Below are positions 19,201 through 29,148 of a stretch of 64,000 nucleotides of DNA, one piece after another. The first letter of the stretch is position 1; every line of letters begins with the position of its first letter. Source of the DNA: Paraburkholderia tagetis (GTDB lineage: Bacteria; Pseudomonadota; Gammaproteobacteria; Burkholderiales; Burkholderiaceae); assembly GCF_022213065.1 (NCBI RefSeq), contig NZ_JAKLJA010000008.1, positions 1-64,000 on the forward strand, in the 5' to 3' direction. The notes under the pieces were generated by a model. That model worked only from the letters and a program-made list of their open reading frames with translations, searched no databases and was not told the origin of the DNA. A program made the translations under genes and the position numbers.

Positions 19201-20675
19201 GCAAGACCGCCAGCACAGCGCGCACCGCGCAACACGAAAGCACGCTGCATTTCGTCCCCACGGCCGAGTTCCGCCAGCGCGCCCGTGCGGCGCTCGACGA
19301 TCCGCAGTTGCGCCAGAGCTTTCGCGGCGCGATGGATTTCCTGCAAGGCAAGCGCGCCGCGCAATTCCCCGAAGCCGACGAACTCGAGCAACTGCGCGAC
19401 CTCGGTGAAGCGGTGCGCCAGCATGCGCTCGCACGCTTGCCCGAACTGCTGGAGCAGCTCGAAGCGAAGCTGCAAGAAAACGGCATCCACGTGCACTGGG
19501 CCGAGACCGCCGACGACGCCAACCGCATCGTCCACGGCATTGCGCAGCGGCACGCGGCCACGCGCGTCATCAAGGGCAAGTCGATGGCGAGCGAGGAGAT
19601 CGAGCTGAACCATTACCTCGCCGAGCGCGGCATCGACTGCATCGAGTCGGACATGGGCGAGTACATCGTGCAGCTTGCCGGCGAAAAGCCCTCGCATATC
19701 GTCATGCCCGCGATCCACAAGACCAAGGGCGATATCGCGCATCTGTTCGAAGCGCACATTCCCGATACGCCCTATACGGAAGACGTGGACGCGCTGATCC
19801 AGACGGGCCGCCGCGCGTTGCGCCACGCGTTCGTGGATGCGCAGATCGGTCTCTCGGGCGTGAACTTCGCCGCCGCCGATACGGGCACGCTGTGGCTCGT
19901 CGAGAACGAGGGAAATGGCCGTCTCTCGACCACGGTGCCCGACGTGCATGTCGCGATCATGGGCATGGAAAAAGTGGTGGCCAGGCTCGAGCACATCGTG
20001 CCGCTTTCGAGCCTGCTCACGCGCTCGGCCACGGGCCAGCCGATCACCACGTATTTCAACCTCATCAGCAGCCCGCGCCGCGAAGGCGAGAAGGACGGCC
20101 CGCGCGAAGTGCATCTCGTGCTGCTCGACAATGGCCGCACCCAGGCCTACGCCGACGCGCAACTACGCGCCACGCTGCAATGCATCCGCTGCGGCGCGTG
20201 CATGAATCACTGCCCGGTGTACACGCGTATCGGCGGGCACGCTTACGGCACGACCTACCCCGGCCCGATCGGCAAGATCATCTCGCCGCACTTGCTGGGA
20301 CTCGACGCAACCGCCGATCTGCCCACCGCATCGAGCCTGTGCGGCGCATGCGGCGAAGTCTGCCCCGTGCGCATTCCGATTCCGCAACTGCTGGTGCGCC
20401 TGCGCACCGAAGCGAACCGCTCGCCCGACGAAACCGTCGCGCATCCGCTGCGCGGCCAAGGCGCGAATCACAGCAGGAGCGAGCAGTTCGTCTGGCGCTT
20501 CTGGAGCGGTGCGTTCGCGCATCCGCGTGCGTATCGCGCGCTGCGCTGGGCCGCAACACGGCTGCGCGCGCTCGCGCCTTCGCAGCAGATGGGCTGGACC
20601 CAGCACCGCACGCCGCTCAAGCCCGCGTCGCGCAGCCTGCACGATTTGCTGCGCGAGCGCGATCAGCCGCAATAA
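19197..20675 (+). CDS. lutB: L-lactate utilisation protein LutB (LUD plus 4Fe-4S ferredoxin)
   Basis: The 492-residue protein combines an N-terminal LUD domain (about 70-310, with KGKSMASEEIELNHYL and DTGTLWLVENEGNGRL) with two 4Fe-4S motifs: CIRCGACMNHCPVYTRIGGH (about 329-348) and CGACGEVCPVRIPIPQL (about 382-398), followed by a C-terminal Lut-type domain. It matches YkgF/LutB in length and order. It starts in an ATGA overlap with lutC and is the last gene of the lut operon; lldP follows 117 bases later after a nested hairpin. Confidence 0.94.
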   Translation: MSKTASTARTAQHESTLHFVPTAEFRQRARAALDDPQLRQSFRGAMDFLQGKRAAQFPEADELEQLRDLGEAVRQHALARLPELLEQLEAKLQENGIHVHWAETADDANRIVHGIAQRHAATRVIKGKSMASEEIELNHYLAERGIDCIESDMGEYIVQLAGEKPSHIVMPAIHKTKGDIAHLFEAHIPDTPYTEDVDALIQTGRRALRHAFVDAQIGLSGVNFAAADTGTLWLVENEGNGRLSTTVPDVHVAIMGMEKVVARLEHIVPLSSLLTRSATGQPITTYFNLISSPRREGEKDGPREVHLVLLDNGRTQAYADAQLRATLQCIRCGACMNHCPVYTRIGGHAYGTTYPGPIGKIISPHLLGLDATADLPTASSLCGACGEVCPVRIPIPQLLVRLRTEANRSPDETVAHPLRGQGANHSRSEQFVWRFWSGAFAHPRAYRALRWAATRLRALAPSQQMGWTQHRTPLKPASRSLHDLLRERDQPQ

Positions 20676-20684
20676 ACGACATTT

Positions 20685-20748
20685 CATCAGGCATGCGAAA
20701 TTACATCGCGAATCCAGATTCGCGAGTCTAGAACATGCATGCCCGATG
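20685..20748 (+). promoter_or_regulatory. Nested inverted repeats between lutB and lldP
   Basis: An outer pair, CATCAGGCATGC (20685-20696) and GCATGCCCGATG (20737-20748), pairs 11 of 12 bases. It encloses the 20-bp palindrome TCGCGAATCCAGATTCGCGA (20706-20725). There is no T-run, so this is probably an operator, an mRNA stability element or an attenuating structure rather than a simple terminator. Confidence 0.5.
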
Positions 20749-20792
20749 AATGCGCGTGACCTTTTCGACCCGCATCCACGGAGGAGACCGTA

Positions 20793-22535
20793 GTGCAACC
20801 CTGGCATCAGATCTATACCCCGCTTGGCAGCCTCTGGCTGTCCGCGCTCGTGGCCGTCGTGCCCATCCTGTTCTTCTTCATCGCGCTCGCCGGCTTGCGG
20901 TTGAAAGGCCACGTCGCGGCGGCCATCACGCTCGTGCTCGCCTTGGGCGTGGCCATCTTCGAGTACGGCATGCCGGTGCGCCAGGCGCTCGTCTCGGCAG
21001 GCTTCGGCTTCGCCTATGGCTTGTGGCCGATCGCGTGGATCATCGTGACCGCGGTGTTCCTCTACAAGATCGTCGTGAAGACCGGGCAGTTCGAGATCAT
21101 CCGCGCCTCCGTGCTCTCGATCACCGACGACCAGCGCCTGCAAGTGCTCCTGATCGGCTTCTCGTTCGGCGCATTCCTCGAAGGCGCGGCGGGCTTCGGC
21201 GCGCCTGTTGCCATTACCTCGGCGCTGCTGGTCGGCCTCGGCTTCGAGCCGCTCTATGCGGCGGGCCTGTGCCTCATCGCCAACACCGCGCCGGTGGCGT
21301 TCGGCGCGATGGGCATCCCTATCATCGTCGCGGGCCAGGTGACGGGCATCGACCCGTTCCTGATCGGCGCGATGGCGGGCCGCCAGTTGCCGCTGCTCTC
21401 GCTGTTCGTGCCGTTCTGGCTCGTCTTCATCATGGACGGCAAGCGCGGCGTCAAGGAGACCTGGCCGGCGGCGCTCGTGGCCGGCGCCAGCTTCGCCGTG
21501 ACGCAGTACTTCACCTCGAATCACATCGGGCCCGAGTTGCCGGACATCACCTCGGCGCTCGTGAGCCTCGTCTCGCTCGCCGCATTCCTCAAGGTGTGGC
21601 AGCCGCGCCGTGCCGCGCAAGCTGCGGGCGCGACCGTGGGCATGAGCGGCGGCGCGGCGGCGCTGGGCGGATTCAATGGCAACGTGGGTGGCAAGTTCGG
21701 TGGCAACTTTAGTGGCGTTGCGACAGGCGCATCGTCGAGCCGTCAAGCGTCGCCATATGGCATCGGCCAGACCGTGCGCGCCTGGTCGCCGTTCATCCTG
21801 CTGACCGCCATCGTCACGGTGTGGAGCGTCAAACCGTTCAAGGCGCTGTTCGCCGCGAAGGGACCGCTCGCCGGCACCATCCTGAGCTTTCATGTGCCGG
21901 GCCTCGATCAGCTCGTGGTGCGCACCGCGCCCATCGTGGCCTCGGCCAAGCCCTACGACGCCGTGCTGAAGATCGACTGGCTCTCCGCCGTGGGCACCGC
22001 GATCATGCTCACCGCCATCGTCTCCGCTATCGTGCTGAAGATGAAGCCGCGCGCCGCCGTAATCGCGTTCTTCGAGACGCTCGGCGAATTGCGCCGCCCG
22101 GTGCTCTCGATCGGCCTCGTGCTCGCCTTCGCGTTCGTGGCGAACTACTCGGGCATGTCCTCGACGCTGGCGCTCGCGCTGGCCGGCACCGGCGCGGCGT
22201 TCCCGTTCTTCTCGCCGTTCCTCGGCTGGCTCGGCGTGTTCCTGACCGGCTCGGATACTTCGTCGAACGCGCTGTTCTGCTCGCTGCAGCACACCACGGC
22301 GCACCAGATCGGCGTCTCGGACACGCTGCTCGTCGCGGCCAATACCTCGGGCGGCGTGAGCGGCAAGATGATCTCGCCGCAATCGATCGCCGTGGCCTGC
22401 GCGGCGACGGGCCTCGTCGGCAAGGAAGCGGCGCTGTTCCGCTTCACGGTGCGCCATAGCCTCTTTTTCGCGGCCGTCGTCGGCGTCATGACGCTGATTC
22501 AGGCTTACGTGCTCACCGGCATGATTGCGCGGTAA
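20793..22535 (+). CDS. lldP: L-lactate permease
   Basis: The 580-residue inner-membrane lactate:proton symporter of the LldP family has about 13 helices and the motifs [39 protein letters not shown] and [18 protein letters not shown]. It starts with GTG at 20793, preceded by GGAGGAG (20780-20786). A Gly/Asn/Ser-rich linker (about 285-325, [15 protein letters not shown]...) sits between helices and is not part of the usual family core. It brings in the substrate of LutABC, and the order regulator-lutACB-lldP supports one lactate regulon. Confidence 0.95.
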   Translation: MQPWHQIYTPLGSLWLSALVAVVPILFFFIALAGLRLKGHVAAAITLVLALGVAIFEYGMPVRQALVSAGFGFAYGLWPIAWIIVTAVFLYKIVVKTGQFEIIRASVLSITDDQRLQVLLIGFSFGAFLEGAAGFGAPVAITSALLVGLGFEPLYAAGLCLIANTAPVAFGAMGIPIIVAGQVTGIDPFLIGAMAGRQLPLLSLFVPFWLVFIMDGKRGVKETWPAALVAGASFAVTQYFTSNHIGPELPDITSALVSLVSLAAFLKVWQPRRAAQAAGATVGMSGGAAALGGFNGNVGGKFGGNFSGVATGASSSRQASPYGIGQTVRAWSPFILLTAIVTVWSVKPFKALFAAKGPLAGTILSFHVPGLDQLVVRTAPIVASAKPYDAVLKIDWLSAVGTAIMLTAIVSAIVLKMKPRAAVIAFFETLGELRRPVLSIGLVLAFAFVANYSGMSSTLALALAGTGAAFPFFSPFLGWLGVFLTGSDTSSNALFCSLQHTTAHQIGVSDTLLVAANTSGGVSGKMISPQSIAVACAATGLVGKEAALFRFTVRHSLFFAAVVGVMTLIQAYVLTGMIAR

Positions 22536-22660
22536 GCGGGCGCGCGGCAGGCAGGCGAAACGCGCGTTCGTCCCGGGTTTTAAGGGACTTTTAAGCCGCG
22601 CTGCCTAGGCTGGATTCGTCCGGCGCGTAGCCCGCGCCGGCGAACCCATTGGAGGTAAAA

Positions 22661-23158
22661 ATGAAAGCACGCTCCACTCCGTGGATGGGCACGGCCGTCT
22701 CGCTTGCTACCTCGCTTTCCACCGCACTCGCGCTTGCGCTCGGCGCACAAGGCGCTTTCGCCGCCACCCCGAGCACTCCGAGCACCGCAGCGGCGCCGGC
22801 CACCGCGGGCGCCCTGCCGCCAGCGCAGCACGCAGGCAGCATCTCGTATCTGTCCGGCGGCATCGGCAGCGACCAGTCGGCGGCGTTCAAGGCCGCGATG
22901 ACGCGCTACCCGCTCTCGCTCGAATTCGCGCGCCAGTCGGCGAACGGCAACGAGTACCTCGCGAACGTGCCCGTGAAAATCGTCGACGCGCACGGTCAAC
23001 CGCTCCTTTCCACGCGCACCAACGGCCCGTTCATGCTCGTGACGCTGCCCAACGGCCACTACGTGGTGACGGCGAGCCACGACGGCAAGACGGTCCACCG
23101 TACCGTGGATATCGGCAAGACCTCGCACGCGCACGAAGCCTTCGTCTGGCCGATGTAA
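22661..23158 (+). CDS. Exported protein with carboxypeptidase-regulatory-like domain
   Basis: The 165-residue protein has a signal peptide (about 1-34, ...GAQGAFA-A), a Thr/Pro/Ala-rich linker (35-56) and a beta-sandwich-type domain (about 65-160) with VPVKIVDAHGQPLLSTRTNGPFMLVTLPNGHYVVTASHDGKTVHRTVDIG. That pattern resembles carboxypeptidase-regulatory/SdrD-B-like folds. A strong GGAGG precedes the ATG. It is probably a periplasmic binding or structural protein. It is unlinked in function to the lldP and pha genes that flank it as far as can be seen. Confidence 0.8.
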   Translation: MKARSTPWMGTAVSLATSLSTALALALGAQGAFAATPSTPSTAAAPATAGALPPAQHAGSISYLSGGIGSDQSAAFKAAMTRYPLSLEFARQSANGNEYLANVPVKIVDAHGQPLLSTRTNGPFMLVTLPNGHYVVTASHDGKTVHRTVDIGKTSHAHEAFVWPM

Positions 23159-23339
23159 CCCTGCGCGGTCCTGCGCCGCGCATTGATTCCATCCGAATCA
23201 ACTCCGGCCCCGTTTGCGGCTATGATCGTGGTCTGCGGCCCGCAGGCGCGCCTGGGGCACTCCTGACCCGCCCCGCCCGCGCCCTGCGCGCAGCCCACGT
23301 CTTCAAACCGCTCGCAGCGGATCTCCCGGAGGAAGTCGG

Positions 23340-26141
23340 ATGGCATTGGGGTGGCTCGTCGTACTTCCGTTCGTGGGCGCGGCGCTCGTTGCGCTCACGG
23401 CCCGGCACGCTCGCGCGCTTTCCACGTGGATCGCGTTCGCGACGGCACTCTTCGGCCTCGGACTCCTCCTGAGCGAACGCGTGGGCATGCCCACCTATGG
23501 CGTCATGCAGTGGCGCCGCGAGTGGGTGCCCGAGATCGGCCTCGCGCTCTCGCTGCGTCTTGACGGCCTCTCGTTCATGTTCGCGCTGCTGGTGCTCGCG
23601 ATCGGCGTGCTCGTATTCGTCTACGCGCGCTATTACCTGGCCGGCAGCGACGCGCTCCTGCGCCTCTATCTGCTGCTCCTGCTGTTCATGGGCGCGATGC
23701 TCGGCGTAGTGCTCTCTAACAATCTGCTGCTGCTCGTGATCTTCTGGGAGCTCACGAGTCTCGTCTCGTTCCTGCTGATCGGTTTCTGGCCTTCGCGTCC
23801 CGACGCGCGGCGCGGCGCGCGCATGGCGCTCACCATCACGGGCGCGGGCGGGCTCGCGCTGCTCGCAGCGGTGCTCCTGCTCGGCCACGTGTGCGGCAGC
23901 TTCGAGCTGAACGACGTGCTCGCGCAAACAGGCAAGATCCAGCACGACCCGCTCTTTCCGGCCATTTTGCTGCTCACGCTGTTCGCGGCGTTCACGAAAT
24001 CGGCGCAGTTCCCGTTCCAGTTCTGGCTACCGCACGCCATGTCGGCGCCCACGCCGGTCTCCGCGTATCTGCATTCGGCGACGATGGTGAAGGCCGGCAT
24101 CTTCCTGCTCGCACGCCTCTACCCGGTCTTCGAGGGCACCGACTGGTGGGCCTACTCGGCCACGCTCGCCGGGCTCGTCACGCTCGTGGGCGGCGCCGCG
24201 ATGGCGCTGTTCCAGCGCGACATCAAGGGCCTGCTCGCCTATTCAACTATCAGCCACCTCGGCCTCATCGTGCTGCTGTTCGGCCTCGACACGCAGCTCT
24301 CCACCGTGGCCGCGCTCTTTCACACGGTCAACCACGCGGTGTTCAAGGCATCGCTGTTCATGGCCGCGGGCATCATCGACCATGAAACCGGCACGCGCGA
24401 TCTGGGCCGCCTGCGCGGCCTCGCGAAGTACATGCCGCACACGGCCGTGCTCGCAGGCGTGGCGTCGCTCGCGATGGCCGGCGTTCCGCTCCTGAACGGC
24501 TTTCTCTCGAAGGAAATGTTCTTTGGCGAGACGCTCGCGCAGGGCATGTTCGGACCATTCAACTGGGCGATTCCGGTGATCGCAATCGCGGCCGCCGCGC
24601 TCTCCGTGGCGTACTCGCTGCGCTTCGTCTGGGGCGTGTTCTTCGACGGCGCCGCGCCGCGCGACCTGCCGCACTATCCGCCGCACGAGCCGCCGCGCTT
24701 CATGAAGCTGCCGGTCGAGATTCTCGTGGTGATCTGTCTGTTGATCGGCCTCTTTCCGCAGCAAACCATTGGCAGGCTGCTCGAATCGGCGGCGTGGTTC
24801 ACGCTCGGCGGCAAGTTGCCCGAATACAGTCTGAGCCTGTGGCACGGCATCAACACGCCGTTCGTCATGAGCGTGGTGTCGTTCACGGCGGGCGCGCTGC
24901 TGTTCTTCCTGCGCCGCGACGCGTTCCGCCATCATCGCTCGATGCTCTCGGACATGAACGCGAGCGAAGGATTCGATCGTCTCGTGCAGCGACTCGAGAA
25001 AGGCGCGGCCGTGGTGGTGCGCGTGTTCGAGACGCGCTCGCTGTCCGACTATCTCGCGTGGATGATCGCGGCGATGCTGATCGTGCCCGGCACCGCGTTC
25101 GTCGCGCTCGGCGCCTGGGGCGGCGACTTCGTGCGCCTGCCCATCGACACGATCACGCTGTGCGGCCTCGTGCTGATGGCGCTGCTCGCGGTGGGCGTCG
25201 TGCTGGTACGCGCGCACACGCTCTATGCGCTCGTGATGCTGAGCAGTTGCGGCCTGCTGGTGACGCTCGCCTTCGCGCGCTTTTCCGCGCCCGATCTCGC
25301 GCTCACGCAGGTCTCCGTGGAAGTGGTGACGGTGCTCCTGCTGGTGCTGGCCATCTACTTCCTGCCCAACCTGCAAACCGCCATCGAGCCGATTCCCGCG
25401 CGCATGCGTAACGGCGCGCTCGCGCTCGCGGGCGGCGCGCTGCTCGGCAGCGTGGCGTATCAGGTCATGACGCGGCCGCCGGCGCAAGGCATCGCGCCGT
25501 ATTTCCTCGCGAACGCCCTGCCCGGCAGCGGCGGCCACAACGTCGTGAACGTGATCCTCGTGGACTTTCGCGGCTTCGACACCATGGTCGAGGTCAGCGT
25601 GCTCGTGGTTGCCGGGCTCGCCGTGAAGGCGCTCTTGCGCGGCCTGCGCTTGAAGGCGCCGGACACCGGGCCGGGCGGCCTGCCGTGGTCATCGCAATCG
25701 CATCCGCTTTTGCTCGCCATTCTCGCGCGCCTCATGCTGCCGCTCACGGCGCTCGTGGCCGTGTTCGTGTTTCTGCGCGGCCACAATCTGCCCGGCGGCG
25801 GCTTCATCGCCTCGCTCATCGTCTCGATCGCGCTGCTGCTCCAGTACGTGGCGAGCGGCGTGCTATGGGCCGAATCGCGCATGCGCGTCAACTACCGCGC
25901 GCTCGCGGGGCTCGGCATTCTCGTTGCGGCCACAACTGGTTTGGGAAGCCTGGCCTTCGGCCATGCGTTTCTCACCAGCGCGTTCGGGCATCTGCGTCTG
26001 CCGCTGATCGGCGAAATCGAGTTGAGCACGGCCATGCTGTTCGATCTCGGTGTGCTGGGCGCGGTGGTGGGCACGACGCTCACGATCGTTTCGCACCTGG
26101 GCGTGCGCGACAAGGACATGCAATCCGTGGAGAAAAGCTGA
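23340..26141 (+). CDS. phaAB: Cation/proton antiporter subunit A fused to B (MrpA-MrpB type)
   Basis: The 933-residue membrane protein begins the seven-subunit Mrp/Pha Na+ or K+/H+ antiporter. The NuoL-like proton channel (about 60-500) contains the helix motif FTKSAQFPFQFWLPHAMSAPTPVSAYLHSATMVKAG. A DUF4040 segment (about 615-690) and a C-terminal MnhB domain (about 790-925, RGHNLPGGGFIASLIVS) follow, so subunits A and B are fused as in rhizobial PhaA/PhaAB. A strong GGAGGAAG precedes the ATG, and the next gene overlaps by one base. Confidence 0.95.
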   Translation: MALGWLVVLPFVGAALVALTARHARALSTWIAFATALFGLGLLLSERVGMPTYGVMQWRREWVPEIGLALSLRLDGLSFMFALLVLAIGVLVFVYARYYLAGSDALLRLYLLLLLFMGAMLGVVLSNNLLLLVIFWELTSLVSFLLIGFWPSRPDARRGARMALTITGAGGLALLAAVLLLGHVCGSFELNDVLAQTGKIQHDPLFPAILLLTLFAAFTKSAQFPFQFWLPHAMSAPTPVSAYLHSATMVKAGIFLLARLYPVFEGTDWWAYSATLAGLVTLVGGAAMALFQRDIKGLLAYSTISHLGLIVLLFGLDTQLSTVAALFHTVNHAVFKASLFMAAGIIDHETGTRDLGRLRGLAKYMPHTAVLAGVASLAMAGVPLLNGFLSKEMFFGETLAQGMFGPFNWAIPVIAIAAAALSVAYSLRFVWGVFFDGAAPRDLPHYPPHEPPRFMKLPVEILVVICLLIGLFPQQTIGRLLESAAWFTLGGKLPEYSLSLWHGINTPFVMSVVSFTAGALLFFLRRDAFRHHRSMLSDMNASEGFDRLVQRLEKGAAVVVRVFETRSLSDYLAWMIAAMLIVPGTAFVALGAWGGDFVRLPIDTITLCGLVLMALLAVGVVLVRAHTLYALVMLSSCGLLVTLAFARFSAPDLALTQVSVEVVTVLLLVLAIYFLPNLQTAIEPIPARMRNGALALAGGALLGSVAYQVMTRPPAQGIAPYFLANALPGSGGHNVVNVILVDFRGFDTMVEVSVLVVAGLAVKALLRGLRLKAPDTGPGGLPWSSQSHPLLLAILARLMLPLTALVAVFVFLRGHNLPGGGFIASLIVSIALLLQYVASGVLWAESRMRVNYRALAGLGILVAATTGLGSLAFGHAFLTSAFGHLRLPLIGEIELSTAMLFDLGVLGAVVGTTLTIVSHLGVRDKDMQSVEKS

Positions 26142-26548
26142 TGGAAGCCGCCTTCGCTGCCGCAATCGGCGTGCTCTGCGCGTGCGGCATCTATCTGCTG
26201 CTATGCGAGCGCGTGCTGCCCGTGATTCTCGGCATCACGCTGTTCTCGTATGCGATCAACCTGTTCCTGCTCGGCATGGGCCGGCTCGCCACGGGCAAGC
26301 CGCCCGTGATCGCGGGCGGCGCTGCTCAGTCGGGCGCCCAGTATGCGGACCCGGTGCCGCAGGCGCTCGTACTCACGGCCATCGTGATCGGCTTTGCGAT
26401 GACGGCCTTTACCGTGGTGCTCGCGCTGCGCTCGCTCGCGCTCACCGGCAGCGACCACGTGGACGGACAGGTCGACGGCCAGGCCGGTGAAAAGAACACC
26501 GGCGAGGCCAACCGGCTGCTCAACGAAGAGGAGACGCGCGGCGCATGA
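26141..26548 (+). CDS. phaC: Cation/proton antiporter subunit C
   Basis: The 135-residue NuoK-like subunit has three helices (about 3-20, 27-47, 72-95) and the conserved LLCERVLPVILGITLFSYAINLFLLGMG and DPVPQALVLTAIVIGFAMTAFTVVLALR. Its ATG overlaps the phaAB stop (TGATG) and its own stop overlaps phaD (ATGA). The C-terminal 35 residues are charged and cytoplasmic. Confidence 0.94.
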   Translation: MEAAFAAAIGVLCACGIYLLLCERVLPVILGITLFSYAINLFLLGMGRLATGKPPVIAGGAAQSGAQYADPVPQALVLTAIVIGFAMTAFTVVLALRSLALTGSDHVDGQVDGQAGEKNTGEANRLLNEEETRGA

Positions 26549-28362
26549 ATCACGCCCTCCTGCTCCCCATCCTGATCCCGCTCTTCGCGGCAGGCGCCAT
26601 CGTTGCGCTGCCGCTTCGCGCGAAGCGCGTGCAGCGCGCGCTCAATGCGGCCGCGACGCTCGCGCTGCTGCCCGTCGCATGCCTGCTGACCGCGCGCGCC
26701 GCGCAAGGCGGCATCGCGAGCTATGCGCTCGGCTCATGGCCCGCGCCGTTCGGCATCGTGCTGCAGCTCGACCGCCTCTGCGCGCTCATGCTGCTGCTCA
26801 CCGCCGTGCTCGCGTGCTGCTGCCTGCTGGGCACCTCGAGCGCCGACGCGCGGCGCGGGCGCTATTTCCGCGCACTGTTCCAGTTCGAGCTGATGGGCCT
26901 GAACGGCGCGTTCCTCGCGGGCGACATGTTCAACCTGTTCGTGTTCTTCGAGCTGCTGCTGATCGCCTCCTATGCGCTGCTGCTGCACGGCGGCGGCGCG
27001 CGGCGCGTGCGCAACGGGCTGCACTATCTGATCATGAATCTCGTGGGCTCGTCGTTCTTCCTGATCGCGCTGGGCGTGCTGTACGGCATCACCGGCACGC
27101 TCAACATGGCCGACATGGGCGAGCGCCTCGCGCATCTGAACGCCGGCTCGCTGCCGCTCGCGCAGTTCGCGGGCGCGACGCTGATGCTCGTGTTCGGCCT
27201 GAAGGCCGCCGTGTTTCCGATGTCGTTCTGGTTGCCCCAGGCGTACCGCAGCGCCATCGGCCCCGTGGCGGCCCTCTTCGCGATCATGACCAAGGTGGGC
27301 ATCTACGCGATGCTGCGCTGCGACGCGCTCGTGTTCGGCGGCGGCAGTCATGGCGGCGTGCTCGACACGTTCATGCACGACTGGGCATGGTGGCTCGCCA
27401 TCGCGACTCTTGCCTTCGGCGCGCTGGGCGCGCTCGCCGTGTCGAGCCTGAAAACCACCACGGGTTATCTCGTGCTCGTTTCAGTCGGACTCCTGATCGC
27501 GGCCGTCACGCAGCAGACGCCGCTTGCGTGGAGCGCGCTGCTCTACTACCTCATCAGCACGACGCTGTGCACGGGCGCGCTGTTCCTGCTCGCCGATACG
27601 CTGGAGCCCGAGGCCGCCGCAACAGCGCACGCCGCGAACGGAACCGATGGCGTCGAGCCCGGCTCGCTCGAAGCGCTCGACGACTCAGCGGCAGCGGCCA
27701 TCTCGCCCGCGCCCGATGGCGAAGCGCTCGCGACCCTGGCCATGCCGATGACCGCGACGACGGCGCAGGCCACGCTCGCAACCGTGGCGGTTTTGGCGAC
27801 CGGGAACCCCGCGCCACAACGGGCCCAGAAAGCCAATACGGCCGACAAGATCCAGAAGCACCACGCCCCCTGGCCCTCGAACGCCGCCGGCTTGCTCTAT
27901 CTCGCGGCGGCGGTGGGCGCGGCGGGCCTGCCGCCGCTCTCCGGCTTTCTCGGCAAGGCGATGGTGCTCGCGGCCACGCCCACGCACGACGCGGCCGTCC
28001 TCTGGCCCGCCGTGCTGCTCTCGAGCCTGCTGCTGATCGTCGCGTTGAGCCGCACCGGCACGCGCCTCCTGTGGGCCGAACCCGCCGCGCGCGCCGCCGC
28101 CTTCGCACCCGCGCGCGCGCCCAGAGGCAGCGCGGCCAAGCTCGTGGCCTGCGCGCTGCTGCTCGGCTGCGTGGCGGCGGCCACGCTGGGCGCGGGGCTG
28201 CTGCGGCAATATCTCGACGCCACCGCTGCGCAGCTCTTCGACCGCGCCGCCTATGTGCATGCGATCCTGCCCGCGCCGGACGCGTCGGCGGCGGCTTCAT
28301 CGGCGGAACCCGCGACGGCATCGCCCGCCGCGTCGCCATCCGCCCAGACCAACGGGAGCTGA
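26545..28362 (+). CDS. phaD: Cation/proton antiporter subunit D
   Basis: The 605-residue NuoN/M-like proton-channel subunit has the motifs ELMGLNGAFLAGDMFNLFVFFELLLIASYALLL and GLKAAVFPMSFWLPQAYRSAIGPVAALFAIMTKVGIYA. It is longer than typical MrpD (about 500 residues) because of a roughly 90-residue Ala/Thr/Pro-rich hydrophilic insertion (about 353-445) between helices before the final AGLPPLSGFLGKAM group. ATGA overlap with phaC; phaE follows after 2 bases. Confidence 0.94.
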   Translation: MNHALLLPILIPLFAAGAIVALPLRAKRVQRALNAAATLALLPVACLLTARAAQGGIASYALGSWPAPFGIVLQLDRLCALMLLLTAVLACCCLLGTSSADARRGRYFRALFQFELMGLNGAFLAGDMFNLFVFFELLLIASYALLLHGGGARRVRNGLHYLIMNLVGSSFFLIALGVLYGITGTLNMADMGERLAHLNAGSLPLAQFAGATLMLVFGLKAAVFPMSFWLPQAYRSAIGPVAALFAIMTKVGIYAMLRCDALVFGGGSHGGVLDTFMHDWAWWLAIATLAFGALGALAVSSLKTTTGYLVLVSVGLLIAAVTQQTPLAWSALLYYLISTTLCTGALFLLADTLEPEAAATAHAANGTDGVEPGSLEALDDSAAAAISPAPDGEALATLAMPMTATTAQATLATVAVLATGNPAPQRAQKANTADKIQKHHAPWPSNAAGLLYLAAAVGAAGLPPLSGFLGKAMVLAATPTHDAAVLWPAVLLSSLLLIVALSRTGTRLLWAEPAARAAAFAPARAPRGSAAKLVACALLLGCVAAATLGAGLLRQYLDATAAQLFDRAAYVHAILPAPDASAAASSAEPATASPAASPSAQTNGS

Positions 28363-28364
28363 CG

Positions 28365-28859
28365 ATGTTCAAAAGGCTCTTTCCGCACCCGTGGCTCACC
28401 GTCGTACTGCTCGTTTGCTGGGTGCTGCTGATGAGCGACGTCTCGCCCGGCAATCTGCTGCTCGGCGCGGTGCTGGGCACCGTGATCTCGTTCTGCGTGG
28501 GCGAAGGATTGTGGCTACAGCCGGTGCGCTTCGGCAGGCCGTGGCTGCTCGTGCGCCTCTTCATGCATGTGCTGATCGACATCGTCGTGGCCAACGTGGA
28601 AGTCGCGCTACTGGTGCTCGGTCCCACGAAGCGCCTGCGGCCCGCGTTCATCGAAGTGCCGCTCGACAGCACGCACGAAATCGCGCTCACCGCGCTCATC
28701 AGCATCGTTTCACTGAGCCCCGGCACGCTGTGCGCCGAGCTTAGCGATGACCGCACGCGCCTCATCGTGCACGTGCTCGACCTCGACGACGAAGCGGCGC
28801 TCGTCGCACTCATCAAGTCCCGTTATGAAGCCCCATTGATGGAGATCTTCGCATGCTAG
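28365..28859 (+). CDS. phaE: Cation/proton antiporter subunit E
   Basis: The 164-residue MrpE subunit has two N-terminal helices (about 10-27, 29-47), a third membrane region near 60-85 with IDIVVANVEVALLVL, and a C-terminal cytosolic domain with the conserved ALTALISIVSLSPGTL. It starts 2 bases after phaD and overlaps phaF by seven bases. Confidence 0.93.
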   Translation: MFKRLFPHPWLTVVLLVCWVLLMSDVSPGNLLLGAVLGTVISFCVGEGLWLQPVRFGRPWLLVRLFMHVLIDIVVANVEVALLVLGPTKRLRPAFIEVPLDSTHEIALTALISIVSLSPGTLCAELSDDRTRLIVHVLDLDDEAALVALIKSRYEAPLMEIFAC

Positions 28860-29128
28860 CCATCGTGATCCCGGTCTCGTTCGCGATCCTCGGCATCGCG
28901 TTCCTGCTCACGCTGCTGCGCCTCGTGCGCGGCCCCTCGCTGCCCGACCGTATCGTCGCGCTCGACACGCTCAATGTGAACGCGATCGCGCTGATCGTCG
29001 TGTATGGCATTAGCCTGCGCTCGACGGTTTTTTTCGAAGCTGCGTTGCTTATCGCGTTGATGGGGTTCGTTGGCACCGTTGCGCTTACGAAGTATTTGCA
29101 GCGCGGCGATATCATCGAACTCAACTGA
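28853..29128 (+). CDS. phaF: Cation/proton antiporter subunit F
   Basis: The 91-residue MrpF subunit has three helices and the conserved LRLVRGPSLPDRIVALDTL and FFEAALLIALMGFVGTVALTKYL. It overlaps the end of phaE. From about 29020 onward codon choice becomes noticeably less G/C-biased than in the upstream pha genes. Confidence 0.92.
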   Translation: MLAIVIPVSFAILGIAFLLTLLRLVRGPSLPDRIVALDTLNVNAIALIVVYGISLRSTVFFEAALLIALMGFVGTVALTKYLQRGDIIELN

Positions 29129-29148
29129 ACTGGAAGGAGGCATTGCCG

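Noticed and set aside
20163..22457. 764-codon minus-strand open frame over lutB and lldP
   Set aside because: Antisense to lldP and the end of lutB; the sequence is a run of charged residues without structure.
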